The notes: generated by a model from the sequence alone, not told the origin. DNA of 64,000 bases from Leptodactylus fallax (GCA_947044405.1 CAMRHE010000035.1:6855501-6919500); one strand, 5' to 3'. Shown: positions 23,221 to 35,589, numbered from the stretch's first letter. Numbers and translations are program-made.

Positions 23221-24827
23221 TAAAGTGGGGGAAAAAAGTATTTAGTCAGCCACCAATTGTGCAAGTTCTCCCTCTTAAAAAGATGAGAGAGGCCTCTAAT
23301 TGACATCATAAGTAGACCTCAACTATGAGAGACAAAATGAGAAAACATATCTAGAAAATCACATTGTCTGATTTCTTTAAGAATTTATTTGCAAATTATG
23401 GTGGAAAATAAGTATTTGGTCACCTACAAACAAGTAAGATTTCTGGCTCTCACAGACCTGTAACTTCTTCTTTAAGAGGCTCCTCTGTCCTCCACTCATT
23501 ACCTGTAGTAATGTTCCTGTTTGACATTGTTATCAGTATAAAAGACCCCTGTCCACAACCTCAAACAGTCACACTCCAAACTCCACTATGGTGAAAACCA
23601 AAGAGCTGTGGAAGGACACCAGAAACAAAATTGTAGACCTGCATCAGGCTGGGAAGACTGAATCTACAATAGGCAAGCAGCTTAGTGTGAAGAAATCAAC
23701 TGTGGGAGCAATAATTAGAAAATGGAAGACATACAAGACCACTGATAATCTCCCTTGATGAGGGGCTCCATGCAAGATCTCACCCCGTGGGGTCAAAATG
23801 ATCACAAGAACGGTGAGCAAAAATCCCAGAACCACACGGGGGGACCTAGTGAATGACCTGCAGAAAGCTGGGACTAATGTAACAAAGGCTACCACCAGTA
23901 ACACACTACGACGCCAGGGACTCAGATCCTGTAGTGCCAGACATGTCCCCCTGCTTAAGCCAGTACATACCCGGGCCCTTCTGAAGTTTGCTAGAGAGCA
24001 TTTGGATGTTCCAGAAGAGTATTGGGAGAATGTCATATGGTCAGATGAAATCAAAGTAGAACTGTTTGGTAGAAACACAACTCGTCGTGTTTGGAGGAGA
24101 GTGAATGCTGAGTTGCATCCAAAGAACTCCATACCTACTGTGAAGCATGTGGGTGGCAACATCATGCTTTGGGGCTGTTTCTCTGCAAAGGAACCAGGAC
24201 AACTGATCTGTGTACATGAAAGAATGAATGGGGCCATGTATCGTGAGATTTTGAGTGCAAACCTCCTTCCATCAGCAAGGGCATTGAAGATGAAACGTGG
24301 CTGGGTCTTTCAGCATGACAATGATCCCAAGCACACCGCCAGGGCAACGAAGGAATGGCTTCGTAAGAAGCATTTCAAGGTCTTGGAGTGGCCTAGCCAG
24401 TCTCCAGATCTCAACCCCATAGAAAACCTTTGGAGGGAGTTGAAAGTCCGTGTTGTCCTGCGACAGCCCCAAAACATCACTGCTCTAGAGGAGATCTGCA
24501 TGGAGGAATGGGCCAACATACTAGCAACAGTGTGTGCCAACCTTGTGAAGACTTACAGAAAATGTTTGACCTCTGTCATTGCCAACAAAGGATATATAAC
24601 AAAGTATTGAGATGAACTTTTGTTATTGACCAAATACGTATTTTCCACCATAATTTGCAAATAAATTCTTTAAAAATCAGACAATGTGATTTTCTGGATT
24701 TGTTTTCTCATTTTGTCTCTCATAGTTGAGGTCTACCTATGATGTCAATTACAGGCCTCTCTCATCTTTTTAAGTGGAAGAACTTGCACAATTGGTGGCT
24801 GGCTAGATACTTTTTTTCCCAACTGTA
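23221..24827 (+). mobile_element. Tc1-type transposon A, full length
   Basis: TA at 23221-23222 and 24826-24827 flank an element of about 1603 bp. Its inverted ends are about 210 bp long and diverged; the outermost bases read AAGTGGGGGAAAAAAGTATT and, inverted from the right, CAGTTGGGAAAAAAAGTATC. It carries one transposase gene. Confidence 0.93.
23588..24610 (+). pseudogene. Tc1 transposase (DD34E) with two adjacent stops
   Basis: A 340-residue frame from ATG 23588 to TGA 24608-24610, the normal Tc1 length. Residues 1-110 form the paired-like helix-turn-helix DNA-binding part. Catalytic residues are Asp153 (WSDEIK), Asp244 (HDNDPKH) and Glu279 (NPIENLW), giving exact DD34E spacing. The only defects I see are two consecutive TGA codons at 23756-23761, in the linker after the first helix-turn-helix. 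Because of these stops, an ATG-initiated product could start only downstream (23798) and would lack DNA binding. Confidence 0.93.
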
Positions 24828-25002
24828 GCAGAGTTAACCAGAACTTTTGCAAATGGTTAAACTGCTGCAAAGTGATTTCTTATCATAGACGATAAGAAAT
24901 GTTTTTCTAATGAGTTTTCATTGTTTTGTTTTTTTTGTTGTCTTCTGTGATACAAAATCATTCTGCAGTTTAATCAACTGCAGAAGTTCATGTTAACTCT
25001 GC
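24828..25002. mobile_element. Hairpin MITE with TA target site
   Basis: Arms of about 38 bp: GCAGAGTTAACCAGAACTTT from the left and GCAGAGTTAACATGAACTTC inverted from the right. TA flanks both sides (24826-24827 and 25003-25004). The left TA is the same dinucleotide that ends Tc1 element A. A second inner hairpin ATTTCTTATC/GATAAGAAAT lies at about 24873-24899. No coding. Confidence 0.8.
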
Positions 25003-25229
25003 TAATAAAGTTAGTCACCATTAAAAACATCATTCACACTTTGGGTTCTGGCACTGGTATGTGAAGTTGCAAGGAAGAGCGCTCTGTTCCCATAGCGCAT
25101 CTATTAGCTCACCCTCCGAGACAATCAATGCTATAAGCTTGTCAGGAAGGAGGTGGGAGTTATTCCTGACTCACCCACTTTGTGTAAGAGTGATATATAT
25201 TATGAAGTGCCAAGAAATCCTCTTGCATT

Positions 25230-27314
25230 AGTGACCTCATGGAGCTGACACAACCTACCAAGATGGCACTGCTTACTACAAGGCTGGCTGACAACTGTGT
25301 AGCTGCAGAGATGGAGGAAGGCCCAGTTGCGGCCTGACATGGCCACCCCAGGCATGTTCCAGATGCAGGAGATTCTGTCCCATCAGGGCCAGAGACTGGA
25401 TTAAGCTGAACAAATAATCTCTAACCTGGAGGATGATATCTCGTTTACCGACATGCAGAAAAGGGCCTTTAGCGCTGTAGGTTCAGAGCTCTAAAGGTGA
25501 AATATCTGCTTCCAGGTAATGTACCTGGCTCTCCTGCGCTTCAGATGTATGGATGCTCCTTTAAAATGTTCTGATCACTTGAGGAAGTAGGTGACTTATT
25601 TGCTGATGATAGGAATGGATTTATTGGCGCACCCCTATCACCATCTGCCCCACACTTTCCTTCACATCAGTCTTCAAACCAGGGACAGAGAGAGCAGGCT
25701 GGGCCCACAAGATTGCACTGGGGACCAGATAAACTCAAAACCCAGTGTACCCTTCACAGAAAATTGTTCAAGCCCAGAGGTAAACAGCAGAACTAAGGTA
25801 GGAGATCCCTGGCTCGACGGCCACGGCTGGAGCCGAACCTGAAGGCACCCATAATGGACCTATGCAATCCGAGCCCATGCAAGGAGGACTTGGTGAGTCA
25901 TTGACTTAATGCCTAAGCAAGTTACTTGAAAACTGACAGTTTGTTTCTGAATTGGTTTCTTTTTCTGTCCTGATGGTTGGGGATCACTCCCGACCCCCAT
26001 CTGCAGACTTGCCTAGCAATCTAAGCGAATCTCCTTGAGATTGCTGCTCTGAGGCCTCTAAACTGTCCATACTGAATGTGACTTAGAGTACAGTAATGAT
26101 TGGGACACATACTTATGCTCTATGGGAGGGACATGCATTGAAAAATACCAGAAAAATTGAAGTCCCTAAACTATCTATTGCCACTAATGCAGTTGCTTTA
26201 CAAGTTTGCTTTTATTGTTGTTTTGTTTTAGGTCACCATTTGCCTCTACAATCTGATTGCTACAGTGGATGTATTTGTAGCTAGATGTATTTGTTAGATG
26301 ACCGATTGATAGTCTCTCTTAGACAGCACTCTGTTGCATTGAACTTGGAAAGATTGCAATGTTATGATCAATGTCTCCCAGAACATTAAGGAGTTACTGT
26401 ATGCTCTCCCCATAAGAGGACAATAGTTTTACGCCACCTTAACCGTTTATGTGCAGACATCAAACTGCTACAGGAGACACACCTGGAGGAGACTTATTTC
26501 TCTAGGATGCACAAGTTGTAGGTGGGTGAGTTTTATGGTTCTCCTTCTGACTCTAGACGGGCAGGAGTGCTGTCACTGGTTAACCGTGGTTTAACTGTAG
26601 ATGCTTTGCGGAGATTCACAAACTTTTTGGTTAGTGAGGAATCAGCTGATGAGGTGGTGGTGGGAATTCATAAAGACCAATCAAGAGCATGTCCAGAGCC
26701 CACAGTTATTCTGGGAGATGGCAAAAGCCGTTCGGCAAGGACATCTAATGACACACGTTCAAGACTTGCATAGCGCAGTAACCAGACAGTACTCAGAGAC
26801 TAGTGCGGTACTTAAACATACTTATGTGACCTTTCTTGACTCCCCGTTTTCAAACAGTAAGGTCAAGTGGCAGACGGTGAAGCAAACTTTTTGAACTGAG
26901 CCCAGCAACAGGTAAACCTCCTGAGGTCAAGACAGGAGGTTGACTTCTGTCACTTTAGCGATAAAGCAGGCAGATTGTTGTCAAATTTAACAAGGGGAAA
27001 GAGACCCACTCACCATATTCATAAACTTAAGACTCCTGAGGGAAGGGTCATCACTGACCCACGAGAGATAGTGGAGATCCTGCAAACTTATTATGTTAAG
27101 CTGTATAGCTCGGAGGTGGGAGGGGATGATGGAGGAGCCTTGTACTTGAGCCAGCTCATCCTACCAAGATTACTAAAGGAACAACTGGACTCCTTAAATG
27201 CCCCAATAACAACTGAGCAATAAAGCATCTCCCAGAGGGAAAGGCACAGGGCCCTTATGGGTACACAGGCAAATTTTATAAGACAATGGAAATGCACATC
27301 ATGCTGATCCTGAC
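25230..27314 (+). pseudogene. L1/Tx1-type LINE remnant (ORF1 to ORF2 start)
   Basis: Fragments follow LINE order but in several frames with many stops. Around 25400-25490 lies an ORF1-like stretch (ISNLEDDISF). Around 26435-26620 is the apurinic endonuclease region with DIKLLQETHLEE and RRAGVLSLVNRGL. Around 26640-26895 comes an ORF2 linker with FWEMAKAVRQG. Around 26960-27215 lies the region before reverse transcriptase, with LKTPEGRVITDPREIVEILQ and YYVKLYSSE. The copy is interrupted at 27329 by a 769-bp insertion and resumes at 28112. Long dead. Confidence 0.75.
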
Positions 27315-28111
27315 GAGTCTCTTTAATGCCAGTTGTTGTAGATGGAGTGGATACTTCAAAAAAAGAGAGATAGTATATCTGCGCTTTTCAGATGAAAGAA
27401 ATTTTATTGGGGCTCAAAACACACGCTAATTCGATTTCACAGCCTTTTTACTGCCGATATCAGCTTTTTAATGATTTATAACAGTGCCAGGATTTCCCTG
27501 TGGGCAACATAGATGTAACATCATCCCTTTATGATGGTAAATTGTCTTAATATAATGCATTGAACATGTTTTAATGATTGCTTTGTGGTTCCTCCCACAA
27601 TAGGTGGGTCTAACCTCTTTTTCCTGTAAATAGCTCAATGTTATACTTGTTAGTATGTCTTGTCTCATTTTACACTTGAAAAAGGAGAATTTTGATCTCC
27701 GAAACGCGTTTAAGTGTGTTTTGAGCCCCTATAAAATTTATTTAATCTGGAAAGCACAGATATACTATCTCTCTTTTTTTGGAGTATCCACTCCATCTAC
27801 AACAACTGGTACCATCATCGCCTGGATTCCTGTGGTCCCGACGCTGAGAGATTCTGCGCCTCCACATATAGGATTATCATGCATGCAAATCACAACATTA
27901 TATACCAATTTTTTTTTTTTGTGTGGAAACTCTCTACCTGTTCTTTGTGGATCCATCCCAATCACAGTACTTATACAGGCTCTTGTGTGGGGTGCATTCC
28001 ACTTCTATTTCACCGCACTGCTCTATTTGTACACCAATTTTACAAACAATATTACACCATGTGCCGCTCAGCGTTATCTTTTTTTGTCCCTTTCTGAGAG
28101 TCTCTTTAATG
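27315..28111 (+). mobile_element. Penelope-like insertion inside the LINE, with 14-bp target duplication
   Basis: GAGTCTCTTTAATG occurs at 27315-27328 and again at 28098-28111, enclosing 769 bp. The insert opens CCAGTTGTTGTAGATGGAG and carries the exact inverse ending at about 27809. The two arms stay similar for about 80-90 bp, including GGGGCTCAAAACACAC and its inverse. Between them lies a hammerhead-like fold. About 290 bp more follows the right arm. Inverted terminal parts plus a hammerhead motif are features of Penelope-like retroelements and their non-autonomous derivatives. There is no coding. Confidence 0.55.
27672..27717 (+). ncRNA. Degenerate hammerhead ribozyme motif
   Basis: Stem I ACACTT (27672-27677) pairs with AAGTGT (27712-27717). 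Stem II GGAGA (27684-27688) pairs with TCTCC (27696-27700). GAAA follows at 27701-27704, then a minimal stem III region CGCG and T. The core strand is TTGAAAA where hammerheads have CUGAUGA, so C3 and G8 are both changed, to U and A. They could still pair, but activity is doubtful. The layout matches the short-stem-III hammerheads known from Penelope-like elements. Confidence 0.45.
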
Positions 28112-28437
28112 AGGTTCTAGAAGGAGGGGACATTCTCCTGAAATCTAATGTTGCACACATCAAGCTGCTTCTGAAGGATGGTCGGGACCTGGAGGACCCG
28201 AACTCCTTTAGACCCAGTGACTAACATAAGGAGAGTGCTATTGGCCCTGGATGAGACAGGGGAGTCCCTGGGCAGTTCGCCAGCCCTGGTCACCCTTGAT
28301 GCTGAAAAAGCCTTTGATAGGATGATGTGGGAGTAGCTGGGACAGATCCTGGATGGTATGGGCTTCAAGGGTGACTTTGAAATGATACATTGTATCGAAG
28401 CCCTGTGGCTTGCATTCATGTTGCAGGTGTAGCTTTG
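28112..28437 (+). pseudogene. LINE reverse transcriptase fragment
   Basis: Continuation of the LINE after the insertion. It holds a piece with LLKDGRDLEDPNSFRP and then, in another frame, ALVTLDAEKAFDRMMWE, the conserved first Asp region of L1-type reverse transcriptase. The similarity stops near 28437. Confidence 0.75.
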
Positions 28438-30499
28438 AGGGTGCATTCACAAGTTAAGTTACAGTTGTGATGTGGTTACAGTTGCATCAAAACTGCATCA
28501 GACAAAAATGCATGCAGTTAAATAATTTTATGTTCCAGCTATAATTTCAAAAACTGAGATAAAAAAATCTTTTGATAAAGATTGTTTAGTATGGGTGCCC
28601 CGTGGATAAATTGTTTTTCCAGGGGTGCTCCAAGTCTGAAAAGGTAGGGAAACACTGCCCTGTGGCTAGAGGATCATTTGTTTAGTGGGAAAACACCTTG
28701 TAAAAAACTGATAAACTAGAAACTGATACACCAGAAAAAAGTCAGGTCAAAAGTGCTGAGTCTTTTATATTTTTCATTCCTGTTCGATTTTTAATAGATA
28801 GGTGAATCATAGGTATCTTCATGCAAATCAATGCAAACAACTGCATTGGATTCATTTTTTGACGGATCTGCCAAAAAAATTCCCTAAAACAAAAACGACG
28901 TGTGAAAGCAGCTTTTATTCAGATATTGGCCAATTGTTCAGATAAACACTATCAGAGGTACAGTACTTCCCACACTAAGGTACTGTACATGTGCAAGTTT
29001 TTATTGCTTTGTGATTGGCATAGGGGGCCCCAAACATACTTTTCACAAAGGGGCCCTCTGGTGTCAGTATCCACATCTGCTACAGATAATCACAACTAAA
29101 GTATGATGATAAACATGGTGTAATAAACACACCAGGTTCAGAGTGATTTGCATTTTGGAATATAGATGAAGAAGAGAATTGCTAAAGAATATCTTATCTA
29201 TATTTACACTATATTAACACTATGTGACCAACAACCTCAAATTAGTTGGAGTGGTGTTAATAATACAAATGGGTTCAGCTCTTTAAAATATACACTATAG
29301 TAAACTAGTAATGCCTTTGGCTGAATATTACTGGAAAATGAGTCCTACAAAAGGAAATTCAAAGTGTAGTCTGTACCTAGGCAACTGGATAAATGGGGTT
29401 GATTTGCTTGTATGACTTTTATTTATAGGAGTACACGGATTATTTTAACAAATAATGATTTTCTGTCTGTTACATAAATTACAGATTTGGTACCATTCTT
29501 CCAGATAGTGGCATAAGCATTTATCTAAATCAAGCACTTGGTGATTTTTTTGCCTAAATAAAAAAAATAAAGCAGAAACTGCTATGAAAATGGACAGAAT
29601 GCATGAGCAACATAAGGAACAAATCAAACAAGGTTATAGTTGTAGTGATAAGTACTTAATTTTGTCATATGAAAATTAAACAGCATACTATTCCCATTGA
29701 AATTAATAAGCTGTGCATTTAAGCCTCTCTCATTTAATACACCTATTATGGGATCCAGGATTGGCCTCAGCAGCTGGCAAGGCCATGCATATACCGGAGC
29801 TCATTGAGCTTAAGGGGGCCCACTATGTTCTAAAGCTTCCCCTCTCTGACCTCTGACCCCTGTGTAGCTTCTGTCTTCTCTAAGTGATGTATAGTGCTTC
29901 TACAACATCTAATATGTGAGTGACCACAGATAAGTGATAGATAAGCAGTGAAAGTTTTAATTCTGATAATTTGCTAATGTTTATTAATCCGTTCACTGTA
30001 CATTTGTTCTGACTTGGGAATTGTAGTACCTCATCCTTGTTATACAGCTGTCAGTGATTGTGTATATCTGTAACTGTAATATAGAATCATTACAACAAAC
30101 GTCTGGTGTAAAAGCATTAAGTGATAAAACTCAACAGAGCACACTGTAAGTCAATGGGATCTGTGGAGTAAAGACTAAAAGTATGCCAGAGTTTGCATTT
30201 GTATCAGAATCCATGATGCAGATGTAAACGGTAGTTTTTTTTTTGGGTATAAAGTTTGTTAAAAAGTGCATTGAGACTACAATTAATGCTATATATGTAT
30301 AATAGTATTGATGTATACATTCAACCAGTCATTCATTACAGTACTATATGAGTAAGGCAAGGTCCACACTTTTCAGTTTTTTGTTCTGACAGAATGACAG
30401 ATATTCTACCCTCAGTTTGCATCCAACTAAAATTCACACTTTGACCAATCAGAAAGAGCATATACAGTACTGTATATATCCTGGCTTGGTAGGTGAAAC
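28438..30499. other. No recognisable gene
   Basis: It separates two LINE pieces, so it may be later insertions or unrelated sequence. A fragment near 28590-28660 (GGGGTGCTCCAAGTCTG) and another near 29020-29060 resemble hAT-type ends, but I cannot delimit them. Confidence 0.35.
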
Positions 30500-32205
30500 C
30501 TACTCCAAACGTATGTGGTACCTAAAATCTAACTCTATGCAGCCTTTTGTTGACTTATGTCTGGAAATATAAGCTGCTGAAACTGGCCTATCAGCTTATG
30601 ATAAGGAAAAGTGAAGAAGGAGGTATTTCCTTGACGGATATGCTAACTTACTACAGAGCAATTCAACTGACCCAGTGGCTCACTCTAGTTGCACCTGTCC
30701 ACTGCCCTCTCATTGGAGCACTGGCTGAGGCCCACCTTGGATCCTCTTCTGAAAAACCTGTGGCTATCTGATCCGAATACATTCAGTAGACAAAGCTTTG
30801 ATCCACTCCTACAGGGCCACTGTGAAGTGTGACACGAGTTCCAAGATTCATTGGCTCCCTCTCCTTCTCCGATCCAACCAGTGAGCCTCCACCCTCTCTT
30901 CCTCGACTCCACTTTGGACCATTTTGCAGATCTTTGGTCCAGACTAAAAAAAAAAAAGCACTCTACAAGAACTGTTTGTGAATGACAAACCATTATTGCA
31001 GAACCTGCAATCCCTGATCTCAAATGTCCCGCTTAATTTTCTCTATCACACCCATTTTAACAATTTTAACAAATGCACGTCTACTCTACTTCAATCCGGA
31101 TATGTTCCCAGACCACTCACAATCTTTGAGAAAAAACTAGCCTCCAAGAGAACCGCAATAAGAAAAATATCATACTGCAAGTCACTCCTGACCACTCCAG
31201 CCCAGATTGTTAAACCTACATTCCTACTGTACTGGGTAGCTTCAGCTTACTCTGTCTGATGAAGACACCAAATTAATTCTCCACTATTCACATGGCTTCT
31301 CGACCTGTGTGAGATTGCAGGAATCTCATAATAAGCTTCTTTCCAGATGCTACAAATCCCCAGACTGGCTTCACACCTACAAACTAGCTGACTCAAAACT
31401 TTGCTGGAGATGCCTTAAATACAGAGGAATTCTTACTCCTATATGGTGGTCATGCAATGTCATCCAGACCTTTTGGACTCAAATACAAGACCAAATAACC
31501 AAAAGAAGCCGCAACCTCTCTCTCTGGTCTGGACATGGTCATCTTATCTCTCCCTAGCACAAGATTCCACCCTTCAAGACTGACCTTAGTACTCATCTGA
31601 TTAAAGCAGCAAAAGTGTTCATCCAACTCTATTGGCTCCAGACAATCCCCCCGCCCCTGTAGGTCTGGCAGGACAAGTTAATCAGAGAGTGAGATTCAAA
31701 GAGTTGATGAGCTGGGTTGACAGAAGACATGACTTTTTCCTGAAAGTGTGGTCCCATTGGCTCCGTTACTGTACTTAAGCCACATTCCACTCCAATTATG
31801 CCCACTGCTCCTCTATCTACCTACTCACACCGCTGAAACTGAAATTGGTATTCTGATCGCAAAAAACAGGCTTACTCCCCCTCCCCCACCTATCCCTTTT
31901 TCTCTTTCTCTTTCCCCTTCCCCTACTTTCTTCAAAATCTTGCTATTTTAGCCGTAAATACACTTTGAAGTGTAGTAACATTGCTCCAAGTCTTGATGTG
32001 AACCAATGTAAAGATTATTAGCCTAATATCTCAGATTTATCATTGTTACTCACGTACTTGTTATTATTATTTGTTAATTGTTAACTATGACCTTATCTAA
32101 TTGTTAGTCTTCATATATTTGCAGTTACTTTGTACCTCTGCAATGTTCTTACCTTGGAATATGTGTAAAATAAAAATAAATTTAGAATAAAAAAAAATAA
32201 AAATT
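30500..32205 (+). pseudogene. L1/Tx1-type LINE 3' end
   Basis: Fragments resemble the C-terminal part of an L1-type ORF2: YQLMIRKSEEGGISLTDM near 30590, a KLASKRTAIRKISYCKS stretch near 31130, and the CCHC-like end SKLCWRCLKYRGIL with WWSC and FW near 31400-31480. The 3' untranslated part ends in an A-rich tail with AATAAA-like words at about 32165-32205. Stops and shifts are frequent. Confidence 0.7.
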
Positions 32206-32479
32206 CATTCCATCTGTCGGTTCACTCACTGTGGGTTTTTACTAAGCAAAATGGACATTTTTCTGACATAAATTGCTAAAAATCAATAAAGTGAACAAAA
32301 AAAGTAGGTGTAAAGTTAGACTAGACAATCTAACATATTTATTAAAACAGAATTAGGCACTTTGCTAAATTTGGTGCAGTTTTAGACTGTATGATCTGAG
32401 TTTACATTTAAGCAACCGTGGTGTAAAGCGGCCAAGAAAATAGTCTATTTTTCCACCACCGTTTTTCCCCTTGAGGGGC

Positions 32480-33090
32480 CCCCTGTTTTCACGAATCCCT
32501 CTAACATTTGGGATCCCTCTATCTGCTCCTACCTTTCTCTTAATCCTCAAATCCACTAATCTCTCCTATGCCCAACACAAACTACTCCACTATATCCTGA
32601 TGGCCGCCTGTTTTCACATTGCCTTTAATTGGAAGAGTTCACACCTAACCTTGACCGATGTTGTGCGCAGAGTTAACTCAGTCATGTTTCATGAAAAAAT
32701 TAATACCTCTATTCTTGACACTCGCCTAATCTTTAATAAAGTCTGGGCGCCTTGGATTAGTCGCTCCAATATACCAGGCTTGCCATATTGTCTCCAGCTT
32801 TAATTACTCCAAGGAGGTGCCTATTGTCTTCCCTTTGTGCAGGGTTCTCCCCCCTCTACCCCTTCCTTACTTCTTAACATTGTGGCACCACTACCTCTCC
32901 CTCCCCTCTCTTCTGTTAATCCCTGGTTCTTGGTTTCTATACCTTTTTACCTTATGCCATGTTATATTGATATGTTATTTTTTGAGATTATCATTGTTTA
33001 TGTGCACTTTATATACATCACTTTGCATTTTTGTACCTTTTTCCTATGTGATGGTCTTCCTATTTTCCTAACTTTTAGACACCATTAGTA
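32480..33090 (+). pseudogene. Second LINE 3'-end fragment
   Basis: Around 32560-32770 the translation resembles the extreme ORF2 C-terminus of frog L1/Tx1-type elements (FNWKSSHLTLTDVVRRVN, then FHEKIN, FNKVWAPWI). A 3' untranslated part follows. It is separate from the copy ending at 32205. Confidence 0.55.
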
Positions 33091-33099
33091 AATCTGCCC

Positions 33100-33560
33100 T
33101 ATTGCTGTATCTTACATCATGCCCCTTTCAGCAAGCCACACCCTTTGCACAAAGCCATGCTTTCTTGTTGGAAGAAACAAAAAAAAATGTCTTGGTTGGG
33201 CCGCAGTGGAAATGGCGCCGATAAAGAGGTGGCATTTTACAGTCCCTGCAAAGTGGATGGATCCTATCCATACATTGCAGAAGAATATGCACAGCGGACA
33301 TGCTGTGATTTCCCAAACCAGTTGCGGTTTTGGAAATTGCATCATGTCAATTATACCTATGGAAATGCCTGTGGTTTCCCTATAGGTATAATGGAAGCAG
33401 AAAGTCTGCAGAGGAAACCTCAGCGGACTTTTTTGTTGTTGAAGATTTTGCTGCGGTTTTATGAACCAAAACCAGAAGTGAATTGAGCAGAAGGGATAAG
33501 TATAAGTACTTCTTATATATTTCTCACAAAAAAGCAGCTTTTATGCAACATGGAGCCTTA
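33100..33560. repeat. Family A short inverted-repeat element, longest copy
   Basis: Inverted orientation relative to 13311. It contains GGTTTTGGAAATTGCATCAT, AATTATACCTATGGAAATG and CTATAGGTATAATGGAAGCA and ends ATGGAGCCTTAGCCT. A further CTGAGGCTGAGGCCACAC end follows at 33564, which may be a neighbouring element. Confidence 0.6.
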
Positions 33561-34129
33561 GCCTGAGGCTGAGGCCACACATTGAAGGAAATCTGCTTTT
33601 TGGTTGCAGATTTTGCTTGAAAAGGAATGGGAAATATAAAGGAAGTACTTATACTCCTCGCTTATTCTAAATACACTACTGGCTACGGCTCAAAAAACTG
33701 GAGTAAATTCTGGAACAAAAAGCAACTTGTCTTGATGACCTTAGCTTAAAACACATAATAAATATAATGTACAACATATAGGCTAGTATTGTTTTGCAGC
33801 AAATTAAGCCAGTCATCTGGCACATTTAGTAAATTTAGAAAATCTTCCACAATTATATTGGACATATTAGTCTTGAATGAAAATATCTCATAAATGATTG
33901 TTCAGGTAAGTTTACATGTAGCAAAATGTAGCGGAATATGACACGGAATCTGCATCAAAATTCTGCGTGAAATCTGCCTCCCATTTATTTTAAATGGGAG
34001 TCAGTAGCAGATTTTTTCTACTAGCTGATTTTTTCAGCTAGCCAAAAAAAAAAACCCCATCGTACTCGTTCTTCAGACAGATTGCAGGTCAAGGGAATGT
34101 AATATATTGCATCATTTAATTTAATCTGG

Positions 34130-34350
34130 GGGTGGAGGCACATTTTAGACTAGAAATTTTTTTTATTATGTAGCATCCTCCATTTTAGGGCTAGTTTGTA
34201 AAGCACATTTTGGAATGCATGTGTATGTTTATGTAGCATCCTTCATTTTACACCTGTTTTTACACCACTTTTTAGACAAGAAGTATATGTTTTACGTAGC
34301 AGCCTCTTTTTAGGTCTAGTTTGTAAAGCACGTTTTGGAATACATGTATA
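34130..34350. repeat. Tandem repeat of about 64 bp
   Basis: GTAGCATCCTCCATTTTA (34171), GTAGCATCCTTCATTTTA (about 34235) and GTAGCAGCCTCTTTTTA (about 34298) start successive units of about 64 bp. Alternate units are closest: TCTAGTTTGTAAAGCACGTT at 34316 matches the 34190 unit. Confidence 0.6.
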
Positions 34351-34734
34351 GAATTTTTAAGATATATAGGACATAATTAACATAATGTTTTAATGATTAT
34401 TTTTCATTTTGATTTTTTTTGTGTTTATATTTAGAAGTTATTAATGTTAAAAAATATTTGTTTGGTTTTTTACAGTATGGCACACCGATGGACATGGATG
34501 TCCCCCAACTGATTAAACTAGTGAGTCTACTTCAAATTTTTTGTTGGAAAATAATTTTTTGTTTAGTTTTGGTCACATACACCATATTTTCACAAAATTT
34601 AAGAATATGTAACCGACTTTTTTTTTTAAACTTTGTCATGGAGAACCCTCTCTACCATACTTAACTGCATGGACATTCCGGCTTGAAGCATTGTGTTTTA
34701 TTAATATTTTTTATTTTTGTGGTCTTTTTCTCCT

Positions 34735-35105
34735 TCTTTAACCCCTTCCTGCTGGAGGAATTTTTAGATTTTTGTTTTTGACTCCCCGCCTTCCAAACTC
34801 CATAACTTTGGGATTTTACTGTTCACAGAGCCATAGGAGGTCTTAATGTTTGCAGGACAAATTATTCTTCACAATGGTACCATTTATTATTCTATACAAT
34901 GTACTGAGAAGCTGGAAAAAAAGTTCACAATGCAGTGGAATTGGTGAAAACGTGCATTGGTGCAACTTTCTTAAAGACGACTTTTCACATCCTCATGTAT
35001 ATGCGGTTTTACATACCGCTAGAAAGCTGACAGCGCACTGAGTTCAGCGCACTGTCGGCTTTCCCGTTATATGCCCCAGGGCTGGAGATTTCGGGGCTCT
35101 AAATT
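34735..35105. repeat. Family F dispersed repeat
   Basis: Begins TTAACCCCTTCCTGCTGGAG and contains ATGTACTGAGAAGCTGGAAA and CACAATGCAGTGGAATTGG. Similar blocks occur at 49225-49330. Probably another TTAA-type non-autonomous element. Confidence 0.5.
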
Positions 35106-35336
35106 TTTTAATCATTTACAAAGAAAATAAAAAATGATAGCAAAATAACATATTAATTTGTTGAAAATATATTCTGTGTGAATGAAAAAAAATAGATAAT
35201 TTTCATCAATAGATAATTTATTTATCAAAGACAACAAATAGAATAAAAAATTATGATAAAGTCTATTGATCAAATGTAAAAAGAATAAATGCACATATGG
35301 AAGGTGACAGGTGCCCCAGATGACAGGTCAATAGCT

Positions 35337-35512
35337 ATGCCTGGTGGACCAGAGGCTTTGGTGTGTGAGATGGCTGCTTCAAAGATCCAAGCTGTGCCAA
35401 GTGGACCAGAGGCTTGGTGTGTCAGGTGGCTCTTGCAAAGATCCAACTATGCCAGGTGGACCAGAGGCTTGGTGTGTCAGATGGCTGCTGCAAAGATCCG
35501 AGCTGTGCCAGG
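35337..35512. repeat. Short tandem repeat, about 3 units of 54-57 bp
   Basis: GGTGGACCAGAGGCTTGGTG recurs at about 35341 (variant), 35400 and 35455, each followed by GATGGCTGC..CAAAGATCC. The plus-strand frame through it is open by chance; no protein family is recognised. Confidence 0.65.
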
Positions 35513-35589
35513 TGCGTGGATGGCAGGTGCCTCGAATGCCAGATGGGCCACATGCCATGAGGAAGACCATCAATTCTGATCAGGCTGCT

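Noticed and set aside
28438..30499. Continuous LINE linking the two ORF2 pieces
   Set aside because: No reverse transcriptase blocks are visible in this interval, so the two pieces are listed separately.
35289..35579. 96-codon frame with repeated GPEAWCVRWLL words
   Set aside because: Explained by a 54-57-bp tandem repeat; no known protein.
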